Assembly: GCF_002019795.1 (NCBI RefSeq)
Contig: NZ_KV917381.1
Span: 3,008,068 to 3,072,067 of the forward strand
Source: Bacillus alkalicellulosilyticus
GTDB lineage: Bacteria; Bacillota; Bacilli; Bacillales; Bacillaceae_F
Length of the DNA: 64,000 bases
Direction of reading: 5' to 3'
The notes under the pieces were generated by a model, which saw nothing but the letters and a program-made list of their open reading frames with translations, did no database searches and was not told the origin of the DNA. Of this stretch, positions 8,957 through 18,894 are shown in pieces (within the stretch, counting starts at the first letter, position 1; every line of letters begins with the position of its first letter). The translations under genes and the position numbers were made by a program.

Positions 8957-9274
8957 CTAGGATTTAGTAAATTGATGGATCACTTTCATTAATTCCTCAA
9001 TTGCCGCATCACCATCGTTGGATTGAATGGCTTGAACGACACAGCCTTTCGTATGATTTTCTAATAAAGAAAACCCTACTTTTTTAAGCGCTGCATTAAC
9101 AGCTGACAACTGAATCAGGACATCAACGCAATACCTTTCGTCATCTACCATTTTTTGAATACCACGAACCTGACCTTCAATTCGTTTCAACCGATTAAGA
9201 ATTTGTGCTTTTTCCTCTTTTGATTTTCCAATACTACTCCCAACTGGAGTTAAATCAATAGGTAACTTTTCCAT
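8957..9274 (-). CDS. csoR: Copper-sensing repressor CsoR
   Basis: 105 residues of the CsoR/RcnR (DUF156) fold, all-helical. The three Cu(I) ligands are in the expected order: Cys in ERYC, His in LLENHTKGC, and the Cys of that same motif. CsoR binds DNA without copper and leaves on binding Cu(I). The ATG at 9274 is used; a TTG directly before it is equally possible given AAGGAAGGTG upstream. It is the first gene of its own operon, with an operator inside its promoter spacer, implying autoregulation. Confidence 0.95.
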   Translation of the reverse strand: MEKLPIDLTPVGSSIGKSKEEKAQILNRLKRIEGQVRGIQKMVDDERYCVDVLIQLSAVNAALKKVGFSLLENHTKGCVVQAIQSNDGDAAIEELMKVIHQFTKS

Positions 9275-9298
9275 CAAGGCAACACCTTCCTTTCTTTT

Positions 9299-9327
9299 AT
9301 AATACCCCTATAGGGTATTTAATGCAA
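9299..9327 (-). promoter_or_regulatory. csoR-copA-copZ promoter with CsoR operator
   Basis: Minus strand: -35 TTGCAT (9322-9327), a 17-bp spacer, and -10 TATTAT (9299-9304). The spacer holds the near-palindrome TACCCTATAGGGGTA, the classic CsoR site (known from the family). A bound repressor would block RNA polymerase directly. Confidence 0.88.
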
Positions 9328-9447
9328 TAAATATTTACTTTTTTAAACATTTTTTAAAATTATTCTAAAAAACATCCTTGTAGATATATCCATTTTTTTG
9401 TATAATTTTAAATAGATGCTAGTATGAAATAAAGGGAGCAAATTAAA

Positions 9448-9624
9448 GTGGAAAAAGAGTTGCTAGCGGCAATTGAAGAAAAGAGAATAGAACTAATTGA
9501 GTATGGTCTACAACATGGGTTAAGTTCCGAAGTATCACTACAACGTAGTCAAGAACTGGACAAGCTTTTAAACCTTTATGCCAACTTTCAAAAGAATAAA
9601 AAGGACAAAGCCAAAGTACGATAG
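9448..9624 (+). CDS. ynzD: Spo0E-like aspartyl-phosphate phosphatase
   Basis: 58 residues from a GTG at 9448 with GGGAGC upstream. It contains the Spo0E-family signature SQELDKLLNLY (about residues 34-44) within a two-helix hairpin. Spo0E-like proteins dephosphorylate Spo0A~P and delay sporulation. B. subtilis has the Spo0E-like ynzD at this same place next to yneF, so orthology by position is likely. A strong terminator begins inside its last codons. Confidence 0.85.
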   Translation: MEKELLAAIEEKRIELIEYGLQHGLSSEVSLQRSQELDKLLNLYANFQKNKKDKAKVR

Positions 9625-9656
9625 CCTTTTATGATAAAAAAGGAATGTCGTACTTT
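9613..9656 (+). terminator. ynzD terminator
   Basis: AAAGTACGA pairs with TCGTACTTT, with an inner CCTTTT/AAAAGG helix, followed by TTTTATTTTT. The left arm is the 3' end of the coding region. Confidence 0.8.
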
Positions 9657-9690
9657 TTTATTTTTATTATAGTACATTAATAAAACGATC

Positions 9691-9716
9691 AAAAAACACC
9701 TCTACTATTAGAGGTG
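9691..9716 (-). terminator. yneF terminator
   Basis: CACCTCTA/TAGAGGTG stem followed by six T on the minus strand, just after the yneF stop. Confidence 0.8.
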
Positions 9717-9735
9717 CTTGTCCATCTTATTAGAT

Positions 9736-9954
9736 TTATTTTTGTTGTTTTTGCATTGCTTTCATCATCTGATTGATTTTCTTTTGAGACGGGTTTTGTC
9801 CCATTTGCATCATCATCATACGAAGCATTTGCTCATTAATAGGTGGGTTTTTCTTTAAGTAGTTCATCATTGTTTTTCGAGCAATAAAGAATCCAAGAGC
9901 CACACCAGCAAGCAAAGCTAAGAATACCCATAAAAACGTCCAAGGTGTCCACAT
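9736..9954 (-). CDS. yneF: YneF family (UPF0154) membrane protein
   Basis: 72 residues with an N-terminal membrane helix ([20 protein letters not shown]) and a conserved cytoplasmic tail [20 protein letters not shown] ending in KINQMMKAM. This matches UPF0154/YneF in length and sequence. The ATG at 9954 has a textbook AAGGAGG. Function is not established in the family. It sits beside sirA and ynzD as in B. subtilis. Confidence 0.92.
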   Translation of the reverse strand: MWTPWTFLWVFLALLAGVALGFFIARKTMMNYLKKNPPINEQMLRMMMMQMGQNPSQKKINQMMKAMQKQQK

Positions 9955-10066
9955 GCGTTTAATTTCCTCCTTCAATACTATAAAAGTTGCGACATACAAT
10001 CCAATTTATTATATCGTAACCATTACTTTATTAAAAGTCTAATTATGTTTTTTTAGGTAAACTTGG

Positions 10067-10507
10067 TTAAATCAGTTTAAATTGTTTAATTGGATTTAAC
10101 CAGCCGTACCGAAACTGCGTGCTTTCAATCGCATAAAAGTATGGGTCATACTTTCGTAGCGCTTCAAAAAACAACGTTTCCGCTTCGTACTCACCAGTAC
10201 TTACAAGCTTCAGATGGTTTGGATTCAACGTTAGCTCAGCTTCACTATAAGGATGTTTTATGCTTAAGTAGTGGCTGTTCTGAAACTCGCGATGATATGT
10301 GTTATGTCTAAAGGTTGACGTTAATATTTGTTGTAACTGTAATGTTGATATGGGTTGTGTGATAAAGTCAATTTGTTTGTTAATAACTTCGACATTTTGG
10401 GCTCGTCCATTTTTTTGTTCTAAAAACAGATGAAATAGCTTTGATTCTTGACCAAAATACTGACGTGCAATCTCTTCCTCCATCAAATAGATGTCATATT
10501 GTCTCAT
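10067..10507 (-). CDS. sirA: Sporulation inhibitor of replication SirA
   Basis: 146 residues. It matches the SirA (YneE) family through the N-terminus (YDIYLMEEEIARQYFGQES), the block EYEAETLFFEALRKYDPYF and the C-terminal signature YGWLNPIK. SirA is known to bind DnaA domain I and stop new rounds of replication at the onset of sporulation. The length is close to the B. subtilis protein. The start ATG has GGGGGATG upstream. It lies between tkt and yneF as in B. subtilis. Confidence 0.93.
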   Translation of the reverse strand: MRQYDIYLMEEEIARQYFGQESKLFHLFLEQKNGRAQNVEVINKQIDFITQPISTLQLQQILTSTFRHNTYHREFQNSHYLSIKHPYSEAELTLNPNHLKLVSTGEYEAETLFFEALRKYDPYFYAIESTQFRYGWLNPIKQFKLI

Positions 10508-10634
10508 GTAACATCCCCCATGACCATATTTTTATCAAGTATAATATAATCTACGAGAAATGACTGTCTGTTAGTGGAGAAAGGATACACTAGTTTTGTC
10601 GAATTTTCTTTTGCTATTATTACGAGTCTACAAC

Positions 10635-10667
10635 AAAACCCTGTAAACTAATGTTTACAGGGTTTTT
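10635..10667 (-). terminator. tkt terminator
   Basis: Perfect stem AAACCCTGTAAAC / GTTTACAGGGTTT, just past the transketolase stop. T runs lie on both sides. Confidence 0.85.
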
Positions 10668-10689
10668 GTTTAGCACTATATGCCTTACT

Positions 10690-12687
10690 TTACTTCTCTA
10701 ATAGAACTTTAAGTTTGGCTACTACATTTTCTACGCTGAAGCCATACTCATCCATGATTTTCTCTCCAGGAGCGGATGCACCAAATGTGTCAATCGCAAT
10801 GACATCACCATGGTCACCTATATACTTGCTCCAACCAAGAGAAGATCCCATTTCAATACCAAGACGAGCTTTAACATGGCTTGGAATCACGCTTTCCTTA
10901 TATTCTGCAGATTGCTTCTCAAAACGGTCCCAGCTAGGCATAGAAACAACTTGAGCATGGATTCCGTCTTTTTCAAGTACTTGTTGAGCTTCCACAGCTA
11001 GAGGAACTTCAGAACCCGAAGCTAACAGAAGAGCATCTACTTTACCATTTGCTTTAGAAACAACATAGGCACCTTTTTGAACGCCTTCATATGCATTTTC
11101 AGCTGTTCCCGCAATTGTTTTTAAATCTTGACGTGTTAACACTAGTAAAGTTGGCGTATCCTTACTTTCAAGTGCTACCTTCCAAGCAGCAATTGTTTCA
11201 TTGCCATCCCCAGGTCGGATAACAGAAAGACCTGGCATTGCACGGAATGATGCCAATTGCTCAACTGGCTCATGAGTTGGTCCATCTTCACCAACAGCAA
11301 TACTGTCATGTGTAAAGACAAAAATAACTGGTAAGTTCATAAGTGCAGACAAACGAACAGCTGGGCGTAAGTAATCAGAGAATACAAAGAATGTTGCTCC
11401 GAATACTTTTAATCCACCATGTAATGCCATACCATTAACGGCAGCACCCATTGCAAACTCACGAACCCCAAACCATAAGTTACGGCCACTATAATCATCA
11501 CGATTGTAGTTAGATTCGTTATTCATTAACGTTTTATTGGATCCAGCAAGGTCAGCTGACCCCCCAATTAGTTGAGGAATATGTGGAGCAAATGCGTTAA
11601 TCGCATCTCCAGAAGCTGATCGAGTTGCTACGCCTTTTCCTGTTTCATACACAGGAGCGTCTTTATCCCAACCTTCAGGAAGTTCTCCTTTAACAGCCGT
11701 TGCAAATTGTTTTGCTAATTCTGGGTACTCTTGTTCATACTTAGCAAAAAGTTCATTCCACTCATTTTCTTGTTGTTGTCCATTTTGTTGGACTTCAGCA
11801 AACAACTTAGAAGCTTCTTCAGGAATATGGAATTCATTCTCATAAGACCATGCATACGCTTCTTTTGTTAATTTTACTTCATCAGAACCTAGTGGAGAAC
11901 CATGTGAAGCTGATTTTCCTGATTTGTTAGGAGAACCATATCCAATTGTTGTTTTAATTTCAATTAATGTTGGACGGTCATCCGCTTTAGCTGCTTCAAG
12001 AGCTTTTGAAATCTCTTCAACGTCATTTCCTTGCTCAACACGGATTACTTGCCATCCATACGCTTTATATCGTTGTTCTACATTTTCTGAAAATGATAAA
12101 TCAAGGTCTCCATCTAAAGAAATATCATTTGAATCATATAGAACGACTAATCTTCCTAGTTTCAAATGCCCTGCTAGAGATGCCGCTTCATGAGAAACAC
12201 CTTCCATTAGGTCACCATCACCACAAATGCTGTATGTATAATGATCAACGATTGGGAAGTTGTCTTTATTATAAGTACTAGCTAAGTGTCTTTCAGCCAT
12301 AGCAAAACCAACAGCCATTGCGATACCTTGTCCAAGTGGACCTGTCGTAGCTTCTACCCCTGGAGTATGACCAAACTCTGGATGTCCAGGAGTTTTACTT
12401 CCCCATTGACGGAAGTTTTGTAAATCCTCCAATGATAAGTCATAACCAGTTAGATGAAGTAAGCTATATAATAGCATTGAACCATGACCTGCAGATAAGA
12501 TAAAACGGTCACGATTAAACCATTCTGGATTTTTTGGGTTGTGATTCATAAACTTTGTCCATAATGCAAAAGCCATTGGAGCCGCACCCATCGGCATCCC
12601 TGGATGTCCTGAATTTGCTTTTTCAATACTATCGATTGCTAGCGTTCGAATCGTATTAATTGCTAATTGTTGTTCTTGTGTTGTCAA
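10690..12687 (-). CDS. tkt: Transketolase
   Basis: 665 residues, the usual length. It carries the thiamine diphosphate signature [13 protein letters not shown] (near residue 155), the N-terminal family block [14 protein letters not shown], and the C-terminal-half block [18 protein letters not shown] with the catalytic histidine and glutamate region. It interconverts sugar phosphates in the non-oxidative pentose phosphate pathway. The start is a TTG at 12687 with AAAGGGTG upstream. Position between sirA and ynzC is conserved with B. subtilis. Confidence 0.97.
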   Translation of the reverse strand: MTTQEQQLAINTIRTLAIDSIEKANSGHPGMPMGAAPMAFALWTKFMNHNPKNPEWFNRDRFILSAGHGSMLLYSLLHLTGYDLSLEDLQNFRQWGSKTPGHPEFGHTPGVEATTGPLGQGIAMAVGFAMAERHLASTYNKDNFPIVDHYTYSICGDGDLMEGVSHEAASLAGHLKLGRLVVLYDSNDISLDGDLDLSFSENVEQRYKAYGWQVIRVEQGNDVEEISKALEAAKADDRPTLIEIKTTIGYGSPNKSGKSASHGSPLGSDEVKLTKEAYAWSYENEFHIPEEASKLFAEVQQNGQQQENEWNELFAKYEQEYPELAKQFATAVKGELPEGWDKDAPVYETGKGVATRSASGDAINAFAPHIPQLIGGSADLAGSNKTLMNNESNYNRDDYSGRNLWFGVREFAMGAAVNGMALHGGLKVFGATFFVFSDYLRPAVRLSALMNLPVIFVFTHDSIAVGEDGPTHEPVEQLASFRAMPGLSVIRPGDGNETIAAWKVALESKDTPTLLVLTRQDLKTIAGTAENAYEGVQKGAYVVSKANGKVDALLLASGSEVPLAVEAQQVLEKDGIHAQVVSMPSWDRFEKQSAEYKESVIPSHVKARLGIEMGSSLGWSKYIGDHGDVIAIDTFGASAPGEKIMDEYGFSVENVVAKLKVLLEK

Positions 12688-12795
12688 CGCTTGTCACCCT
12701 TTCTACGTATAAAAAATACCTCATTTTCAATCATATACTTTCTTTATTGTTTGTACAAGCCTATAAAGGCAAGTTCTCCCAATGTAAAAGTAAAT

Positions 12796-13035
12796 TTAGT
12801 GCTTTAGACGTCCTTTACTTGCTTTACTCACTTTTAACTTTTCCGGTGTAACGTCTTCTCCTTTTTCATCAACAACTTTAATCGAATGTAGTTGATTATT
12901 AAAGGAACTACGAAAAGACTGAATATACTCCAGCCTTAATGCCTTTTGTTCATTAGCTTCTTCTGATGATAATCCGGTTTCTTTTGATTTCTTTGATAAT
13001 TCGTTTATTCTTTTTATTTTTTCTTTGGATAACAT
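12796..13035 (-). CDS. ynzC: YnzC family (UPF0291/DUF896) protein
   Basis: 79 residues. It begins MLSKEKIKRINELSKKSKETGL, the DUF896 helical hairpin, and continues with EANEQKALRLEYIQSFR. The ATG at 13035 is chosen because AAGGAGTG precedes it at correct spacing. Third gene of the LexA-controlled yneA-yneB-ynzC unit. The B. subtilis protein is a small two-helix protein of unknown role that is induced by DNA damage. Confidence 0.93.
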   Translation of the reverse strand: MLSKEKIKRINELSKKSKETGLSSEEANEQKALRLEYIQSFRSSFNNQLHSIKVVDEKGEDVTPEKLKVSKASKGRLKH

Positions 13036-13087
13036 GATTTCACTCCTTGACATGTTTCCCTAAATGTACACGAACTATGTAGTCATT

Positions 13088-13911
<824 letters not shown>

Positions 13912-13926
13912 ATATATTCACCTCAT

Positions 13927-13940
13927 AGAATGTTTGTTCG
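13927..13940. promoter_or_regulatory. LexA (DinR) box 2
   Basis: AGAATGTTTGTTCG is one base from the GAAC-N4-GTTC core of the Bacillus SOS box. It lies just downstream of the yneA -10 element, near the transcription start. Confidence 0.85.
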
Positions 13941-13947
13941 TACTTTC

Positions 13948-13976
13948 ATTAAAACACGAACACACATTCTAGTCAA
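13948..13976 (-). promoter_or_regulatory. yneA-yneB-ynzC promoter with LexA box 1
   Basis: Minus strand: -35 TTGACT (13971-13976), a 17-bp spacer, -10 TTTAAT (13948-13953). The SOS box CGAACACACATTCT (13957-13970) fills the spacer, so LexA binding should block the promoter. Confidence 0.87.
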
Positions 13977-13997
13977 CTGTAAAATTAGAACCTATGT

Positions 13998-14026
13998 TTG
14001 CATATTTGATATTGCCATGGTATACT
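13998..14026 (+). promoter_or_regulatory. lexA promoter
   Basis: -35 TTGCAT (13998-14003), a 17-bp spacer, -10 TATACT (14021-14026). The two LexA boxes lie 28-71 bp upstream, between lexA and yneA, and may control both directions. Confidence 0.75.
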
Positions 14027-14060
14027 TTGGATAATATATAGAACCTTTGAGGTGATTCCG

Positions 14061-14693
14061 ATGACAAAAATATCAAAACGGCAACAGGAAATCTTAAATT
14101 ATATTAAATCTGAAGTTCGAGCAAAAGGATATCCGCCCTCTGTTCGAGAAATTGGTGAAGCTGTAGGCCTTGCCTCAAGTTCCACTGTTCATGGACATCT
14201 ATCACGTTTAGAAGAAAAAGGATATATTCGTAGAGACCCTACTAAACCAAGGGCCATTGAAATCATGGATAATGAGGATACTACACCTACTCACCCCATT
14301 ATTGCTGAAGGACGTACTTCATATGCACCTGTAATTGGTAAAGTAACAGCAGGTAACCCTATTACAGCTATCGAGAATGTAGAAGAATACATTCCTCTTC
14401 CTGAACATCTTGGGACAAGCGAGAATGTGTTTGTTCTAGTAATTCAAGGTGATAGTATGATAGAGGCTGGTATTTATGATGGAGATATGGTTTACGTTCG
14501 TCAACAAGCAACCGCCAATAACGGAGATATTATAGTTGCGATGACTGAAGAAAATGAAGCGACTGTAAAACGGTTTTTCAAAGAAAAAGATTACTTCAGA
14601 CTCCAACCTGAAAATTCGTCAATGGAGCCTATCATTCTTAGAAACGTCTCTGTTTTAGGTAAAGTCATCGGTGTCTTCAGAACCATTCATTAA
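14061..14693 (+). CDS. lexA: SOS repressor LexA
   Basis: 210 residues from the ATG at 14061, preceded by GAGGTGAT. An in-frame GTG at 14052 lies inside that ribosome site. Residues 1-65 form the winged helix ([19 protein letters not shown]). The self-cleavage bond is Ala97-Gly98 in GKVTAGNP. The protease dyad is Ser132 (QGDSM) and Lys170 (EATVKRFF). LexA represses the divergent yneA operon and recA, each of which has a matching box here, and cleaves itself with RecA filaments after DNA damage. Confidence 0.98.
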   Translation: MTKISKRQQEILNYIKSEVRAKGYPPSVREIGEAVGLASSSTVHGHLSRLEEKGYIRRDPTKPRAIEIMDNEDTTPTHPIIAEGRTSYAPVIGKVTAGNPITAIENVEEYIPLPEHLGTSENVFVLVIQGDSMIEAGIYDGDMVYVRQQATANNGDIIVAMTEENEATVKRFFKEKDYFRLQPENSSMEPIILRNVSVLGKVIGVFRTIH

Positions 14694-14698
14694 TATAA

Positions 14699-14744
14699 GA
14701 GGGTGAGACAAAATGTTGTTTTTTTTACCTTTTGTCTCACCCTC
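14699..14744 (+). terminator. lexA terminator (GGGACAAAAGG family)
   Basis: GAGGGTGAGACAAAA pairs with TTTTGTCTCACCCTC, a 15-bp stem with a T-rich loop, starting 6 bp after the lexA stop. Confidence 0.75.
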
Positions 14745-14749
14745 TTAGC

Positions 14750-14831
14750 AATGAGCGAAACCGCCACCATCTTTTAAAACCCGTTGTGAGTGGTTTTTCT
14801 CACAACGGGTTTTGTGGCGAGTGAAGCCATT
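14750..14831. repeat. Structured GCGAARC element, single copy
   Basis: Outer pairs AATG/CATT enclose AGCGAAACC on one arm and AGTGAAGCC on the other. Then come an inner stem CGCCAC/GTGGCG and a perfect 15-bp hairpin (AAAACCCGTTGTGAG with its complement, 8-base loop). The order of parts matches the elements at 35313-35398 and 46251-46337. Together with 14971-15048 it fills most of the 450-bp gap between lexA and the Gln-rich gene, in which no coding region was seen. Confidence 0.65.
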
Positions 14832-14970
14832 CAGAATGAATTAATTAGTTTTGTCCCAGCGTCTTTTTGTTTTAGACGTGTAGATTAATGTGATCGTATA
14901 TCGGGAACTGGTGCTTTGTATGTTCTTTTGAAGTTATGATTTTATTCTACGTGTTTTGTGGGAGGCTTTT

Positions 14971-15048
14971 GTCCGATACATCATTTTTATCGGACACTGC
15001 CTCGACTTTTCCTTTCGGCTCCTGTCCGATATCTGCCTTTTTTCGGAC
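14971..15048. repeat. GTCCGA/TCGGAC hairpin pair
   Basis: Two consecutive small hairpins: GTCCGAT...ATCGGAC (14971-14995) and GTCCGA...TCGGAC (15024-15048). Between and after them is pyrimidine-rich text (CTTTTCC, CTCCGGC). The layout resembles the 52-bp units at 29473-29779 (GTCCGTATT...TTTTCGGACTCGG). Confidence 0.5.
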
Positions 15049-15113
15049 TCCGCTCCGGCTTTCCGGTACGCTTCTGTTCGATAAGACTTTAGTTACTCAA
15101 ATGCCAGTCATTT

Positions 15114-15143
15114 AAAAAGAGCCAACGCTTTGTTAGCTCTTTT
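15114..15143 (-). terminator. Terminator after Gln-rich gene
   Basis: AAGAGC/GCTCTT stem with inner AAC/GTT, followed by TTTTT on the minus strand. Confidence 0.75.
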
Positions 15144-15147
15144 CCTA

Positions 15148-15555
15148 TTACTGTTGGCGATTTTGAATTTCCATGGCATTTGCTTGTGCTTGTTGTAGTT
15201 CTTGCTGAGCTTGAAGGACATCTTGTTGCTCTTGTTTTACTTGTTGTTGAGCTTGATGTAATTGTTGCGTTTCGGTTTGGACCATTTGTTGCGCTTGGAA
15301 TAACTGTTGTGTTTCTAGTTGCAGCTTATCAAACGCTTTTTGAACTTCTTGTTGAGCTTGTAGCAATTGTTGCTGTTCTAGTTCGTTTGATGTTTGGATG
15401 TTACTTAGCCGTTGCTGGACGATTTGCATCGACTGTTGAGCTTGCTGCATTTGTTGGTACGTTGTCAATGCTGACGCTTGTTGTGCTATTTGTTGTGCTT
15501 CTTGAACTGAATGTGCAACTTCTTCTAATAAATAGTGCGGATCTTCTTGTACCAT
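15148..15555 (-). CDS. Gln-rich coiled-coil protein
   Basis: 135 residues, roughly a third glutamine, with repeated blocks such as LLQAQQEVQKA, LFQAQQMVQTE, LHQAQQQVKQE and VLQAQQELQQA at a spacing of about 14 residues. This is a regular heptad pattern, so a long helical coiled coil is expected. There is no signal peptide, membrane span or cysteine. The ATG at 15555 has TTGGAGGC upstream. I do not recognise a family. A structural or spore-surface role is possible but not shown. The antisense frame is open only because of this composition. Confidence 0.7.
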   Translation of the reverse strand: MVQEDPHYLLEEVAHSVQEAQQIAQQASALTTYQQMQQAQQSMQIVQQRLSNIQTSNELEQQQLLQAQQEVQKAFDKLQLETQQLFQAQQMVQTETQQLHQAQQQVKQEQQDVLQAQQELQQAQANAMEIQNRQQ

Positions 15556-15655
15556 GATATTGCCTCCAATATTTTTTCATAGTTTTCTCAATCCTTATCG
15601 TGCTCATAACACATTCATTCTATGCTTTACCTAAATTTATTTTTATAATAGTGTA

Positions 15656-15692
15656 TAAAAAAACCCCTTAATACCAGTAGCATTAAGGGGTT
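15656..15692 (-). terminator. glnA terminator
   Basis: Perfect stem AACCCCTTAAT (15662-15672) / ATTAAGGGGTT (15682-15692), followed by seven T on the minus strand. Confidence 0.88.
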
Positions 15693-15698
15693 CTCCTA

Positions 15699-17048
15699 TT
15701 AATAAATCGTCATGTACTGTTCGCGTTCCCAAGGATGTACTTGAGTGCGGAACATATCCCATTCGATCTCTTTTGCTTCAACAAAGTGCTCAATTGCATG
15801 CTCACCTAAAGCATTTATCATGACTTCGTCGCTAATTAGCTTGTCAATTGCTTCTTTTAATGTTGCAGGAAGGTCATTGATTCCAGCTTCTTCACGCTCT
15901 TCTTTGTTCATGATGTAAATATTACGGTCAGTTGCACTCGGAGGAGTAAGCTTACGCTTAATTCCATCAAGACCTGCTGCAAGCATTGCTGCCATTGCAA
16001 GGTAAGGGTTAGCTGCTGGGTCTGGGCTACGTACTTCGATACGAGTACTTAGCTTACGGGAGTTTGGAATACGAACTAATGGACTACGGTTACGTAATGA
16101 CCATGCCACATAAACTGGTGCCTCATAGCCAGGAACTAGACGCTTATATGAGTTTACTACTGGGTTAGTAATGGCAGTGAACGCTTCAGCGTGATCTAGA
16201 ATACCCGCTAAAAATTGCATTGCTGTTTCACTTAATTGAGTTTCAGTATTAGGATCATAGAACGAGTTTTCTTTTCCACGGAATAAAGACATGTTGCAAT
16301 GCATTCCCGAACCATTGACACCAAATAATGGTTTAGGCATGAATGTTGCATGAAGACCATGCTTTCTTGCGATCGTTTTTACAACTAGTTTAAACGTTTG
16401 AATGTCATCACAAGCTTTGATTGCATTCGCATATTTAAAGTCAATTTCATGTTGTCCTGGAGCCACTTCATGGTGAGATGCTTCGATTTCGAATCCCATG
16501 TCTTCAAGCTCAAGTACGATATCACGACGGCAGTTTTCTCCTAAATCCGTTGGAGCAAGATCAAAGTAACCACCTTTATCGTTTAACTCAAGAGTGGGTT
16601 CACCCTTCTCGTCATTTTTAAATAAGAAGAATTCTGGCTCTGGTCCAATGTTAAATGAAGTGAATCCTAACTCTTCTGCTTCTTTAAGCACACGCTTAAG
16701 AATTCCACGAGGATCCCCTGCAAATGGTGTTGGCTCTTCTCCTGGTCTACCTGGTTGGTACACGTCACAAATTAAACGAGCAACCTTTCCTTTGTCAGCT
16801 GTCCAAGGGAAAATAACCCACGTATCAAGGTCTGGATATAAATACATATCAGACTCCTCAATGCGAACAAATCCCTCAATGGAAGAACCGTCAAACATCA
16901 TTTGATTTGATAATGCTTTTTTCAACTGGTTTGTTGGAATTTCAACATTTTTGATAATTCCTAGTAAATCTGTAAATTGAAGACGAATGTAACGAACGCC
17001 TTCTTCTTGGGCAATACGTAAAATGTCATCCTTAGTATACTTAGCCAT
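15699..17048 (-). CDS. glnA: Glutamine synthetase, type I
   Basis: 449 residues, the length of the Gram-positive GSI-alpha class that lacks the adenylylation insert. It contains the N-terminal FDGSSIEGF loop, the catalytic block PGQHEIDFK, the ATP-binding [10 protein letters not shown] and the arginine loop ([10 protein letters not shown]). It makes glutamine from glutamate, ammonia and ATP. In B. subtilis the feedback-inhibited enzyme also signals to GlnR and TnrA. It is 27 bp downstream of glnR and co-transcribed with it. Confidence 0.98.
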   Translation of the reverse strand: MAKYTKDDILRIAQEEGVRYIRLQFTDLLGIIKNVEIPTNQLKKALSNQMMFDGSSIEGFVRIEESDMYLYPDLDTWVIFPWTADKGKVARLICDVYQPGRPGEEPTPFAGDPRGILKRVLKEAEELGFTSFNIGPEPEFFLFKNDEKGEPTLELNDKGGYFDLAPTDLGENCRRDIVLELEDMGFEIEASHHEVAPGQHEIDFKYANAIKACDDIQTFKLVVKTIARKHGLHATFMPKPLFGVNGSGMHCNMSLFRGKENSFYDPNTETQLSETAMQFLAGILDHAEAFTAITNPVVNSYKRLVPGYEAPVYVAWSLRNRSPLVRIPNSRKLSTRIEVRSPDPAANPYLAMAAMLAAGLDGIKRKLTPPSATDRNIYIMNKEEREEAGINDLPATLKEAIDKLISDEVMINALGEHAIEHFVEAKEIEWDMFRTQVHPWEREQYMTIY

Positions 17049-17075
17049 TATGTAATCCCCTTCCTTTTCCCTTTT

Positions 17076-17468
17076 TTAATGAAAGAACCGTGATAGCTGA
17101 CCTTGAATAATCGAAGCACGACCATTTCTACCTGCCATCAACAATTCGTTTTTCAGATGTTTTCGAAGCTCTTTATCGGTTATATCCTGTTTCGCCTCTT
17201 GTGAAACCTCAATTTGCTGTTGCTGTTGTTTCATTTCAAGTATTTGTTTAACTCCTGAGATGTTAATTCCTTGCTCAATGAAGGACTTAATTTCGAGTAA
17301 ACGCTCTACATCGTTAAACGAAAACAACCGCTGATTTCCATTCGTACGGGCAGGGTAAATGAGATTATGTTCTTCATAATAACGAATTTGTCGAGCAGAC
17401 AGTTCGGTAAGTTGTTTTACAATACTTATCGGAAATAATGGCATACTACGACGCATTTGATCATTCAT
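17076..17468 (-). CDS. glnR: Nitrogen repressor GlnR (MerR family)
   Basis: 130 residues. The N-terminal MerR-type winged helix contains [20 protein letters not shown], followed by a coiled helix ([16 protein letters not shown]) and a C-terminal tail of the type that is autoinhibitory in GlnR. It represses glnRA when glutamine is abundant. The ATG at 17468 has AGGAGGGG upstream. Two GlnR/TnrA-type boxes sit at its promoter, as expected for autoregulation. Confidence 0.96.
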   Translation of the reverse strand: MNDQMRRSMPLFPISIVKQLTELSARQIRYYEEHNLIYPARTNGNQRLFSFNDVERLLEIKSFIEQGINISGVKQILEMKQQQQQIEVSQEAKQDITDKELRKHLKNELLMAGRNGRASIIQGQLSRFFH

Positions 17469-17498
17469 AATCTACCCCTCCTAGGCTTCGATAATACT

Positions 17499-17527
17499 AG
17501 CATAATAGATGTGAGCATCACTGTCAA
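17499..17527 (-). promoter_or_regulatory. glnRA promoter
   Basis: Minus strand: -35 TTGACA (17522-17527), a 17-bp spacer, -10 TATGCT (17499-17504). A weaker GlnR box (TGTGA-N7-TGTCA, 17510-17526, one mismatch) overlaps the -35 and spacer. Confidence 0.85.
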
Positions 17528-17531
17528 TAGA

Positions 17532-17548
17532 TGTAAGGTAATCTAACA
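17532..17548. promoter_or_regulatory. GlnR/TnrA box
   Basis: TGTAAGGTAATCTAACA fits the known TGTNA-N7-TNACA consensus exactly and lies directly upstream of the glnR -35 element. Confidence 0.9.
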
Positions 17549-17593
17549 TGTCAGTTTTGTGACGAGAAACGTTTTAGCTTCGATTCACGTAAA

Positions 17594-18880
17594 TTATATG
17601 ACACTGTTAGTTTTTGGACCGATAAGTTCGTCCTTTAGTAACTGATCGACTGCCTTTAAAACGGCAATTTTAACATGGGAGTAGGTAAGACCACCTTGAA
17701 CATAGGCGACAAATGGCTCTCGTAATGGACCATCTGCCGAAAGTTCAATACTAGCTCCTTGGATAAACGTACCCGCTGCCATAATGACATCATCCTCATA
17801 TCCGGGCATCGGACTAGGATGAGGAGTGACATGAGAATTAATAGGTGAAGCTGCTTGAATCGCTTGGCAGAAAGAAACCATCCTCTCTCTGTCATTAAAT
17901 TGGACCGATTGTATTAAATCGGTTCGTTTTTCATTCCACTTGGGATTTGTTTGGAGCCCAATTTCCTCCAGACAAGCAGCTGTAAAAAGGGCCCCTTTTA
18001 AAGCTTGACCAACGACATGGGGTGCTAGAAAGAATCCCTGATACATTTCTAATAAACTATATAAGGATGCACCACCCTCTGCCCCGATTCCAGGAGCAGC
18101 TAGACGATATGATGCCAGTTCTACTAGCTTCTTCTTTCCAACGATATAGCCCCCTGTTTTGACAATTCCTCCACCTGGATTTTTTATCAATGACCCTGCA
18201 ATGATATCTGCACCTACATGAGGCGGTTCCATGGTCTCAACAAATTCCCCATAGCAATTATCGACGAATACAATCACATCATTTTTTATTGATTTAACAA
18301 ACTCGACCATCTCTTTGATTTCTTCAATAAAAAACGACGGACGATTCGCATAACCTTTTGAACGTTGGATGCCAATGACTTTTGTTTTTTCAGTAATGCT
18401 TTCTTTTACTTGTGAATAATCCACTTTACCTTCATTTGTTAAAGGAATCGCTTGATATGAGATTCCAAATTCCTTTAATGAGCCGTTATTACTGCCACGG
18501 ACACCTACAATTTCTTCTAATGTATCATAGGGGGTACCTGTTATATAAAGTAACTCATCGCCAGGTCGTAATAATCCGAATAATACTGTAGCAATCGCAT
18601 GCGTTCCTGAGATGATTTGAGGGCGTACTAAACCCGCTTCTGCTCCAAACACATCCGCATACAATTGCTCTAATGTATCTCTACCGACATCATCATAACC
18701 GTATCCTGTTGATGGGGTAAAATGAAAATCAGACACTTGATGTGCTTGATAGGCTTCTAATATTCGAAGCTGATTTTCTTCTACAACTTGGTCAATACTT
18801 TTATGATAATCTTTAATTTTTTCCTCTGCACTTGTTACCAAGCGTTTTAATTGTTCCCCATGGTGAAATTTCTCGTACAT
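17594..18880 (-). CDS. ynbB: YnbB, PLP-dependent Cys/Met-metabolism-type enzyme
   Basis: 428 residues of the methionine gamma-lyase / 'aluminium resistance' family. It contains ADIIAGSLIKNPGGGI, with the lysine that should bind pyridoxal phosphate, and VDNCYGEFVE, with the aspartate that usually contacts the cofactor. Substrate in bacilli is not established. It lies between hflX and glnR as in B. subtilis, 14 bp after hflX, so the two are probably co-transcribed. The ATG at 18880 has AAAAGGAGT upstream. Confidence 0.92.
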   Translation of the reverse strand: MYEKFHHGEQLKRLVTSAEEKIKDYHKSIDQVVEENQLRILEAYQAHQVSDFHFTPSTGYGYDDVGRDTLEQLYADVFGAEAGLVRPQIISGTHAIATVLFGLLRPGDELLYITGTPYDTLEEIVGVRGSNNGSLKEFGISYQAIPLTNEGKVDYSQVKESITEKTKVIGIQRSKGYANRPSFFIEEIKEMVEFVKSIKNDVIVFVDNCYGEFVETMEPPHVGADIIAGSLIKNPGGGIVKTGGYIVGKKKLVELASYRLAAPGIGAEGGASLYSLLEMYQGFFLAPHVVGQALKGALFTAACLEEIGLQTNPKWNEKRTDLIQSVQFNDRERMVSFCQAIQAASPINSHVTPHPSPMPGYEDDVIMAAGTFIQGASIELSADGPLREPFVAYVQGGLTYSHVKIAVLKAVDQLLKDELIGPKTNSVI

Positions 18881-18894
18881 CCTGTTACTCCTTT

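Noticed and set aside
9299-9447. Riboswitch upstream of csoR
   Set aside because: The leader is short, and the promoter spacer already holds a CsoR operator that explains the regulation.
15180-15557. + strand reading frame opposite the Gln-rich gene
   Set aside because: It is open only because CAA/CAG codons read as TTG/CTG on the other strand. The minus-strand frame has a good ribosome site and terminator.
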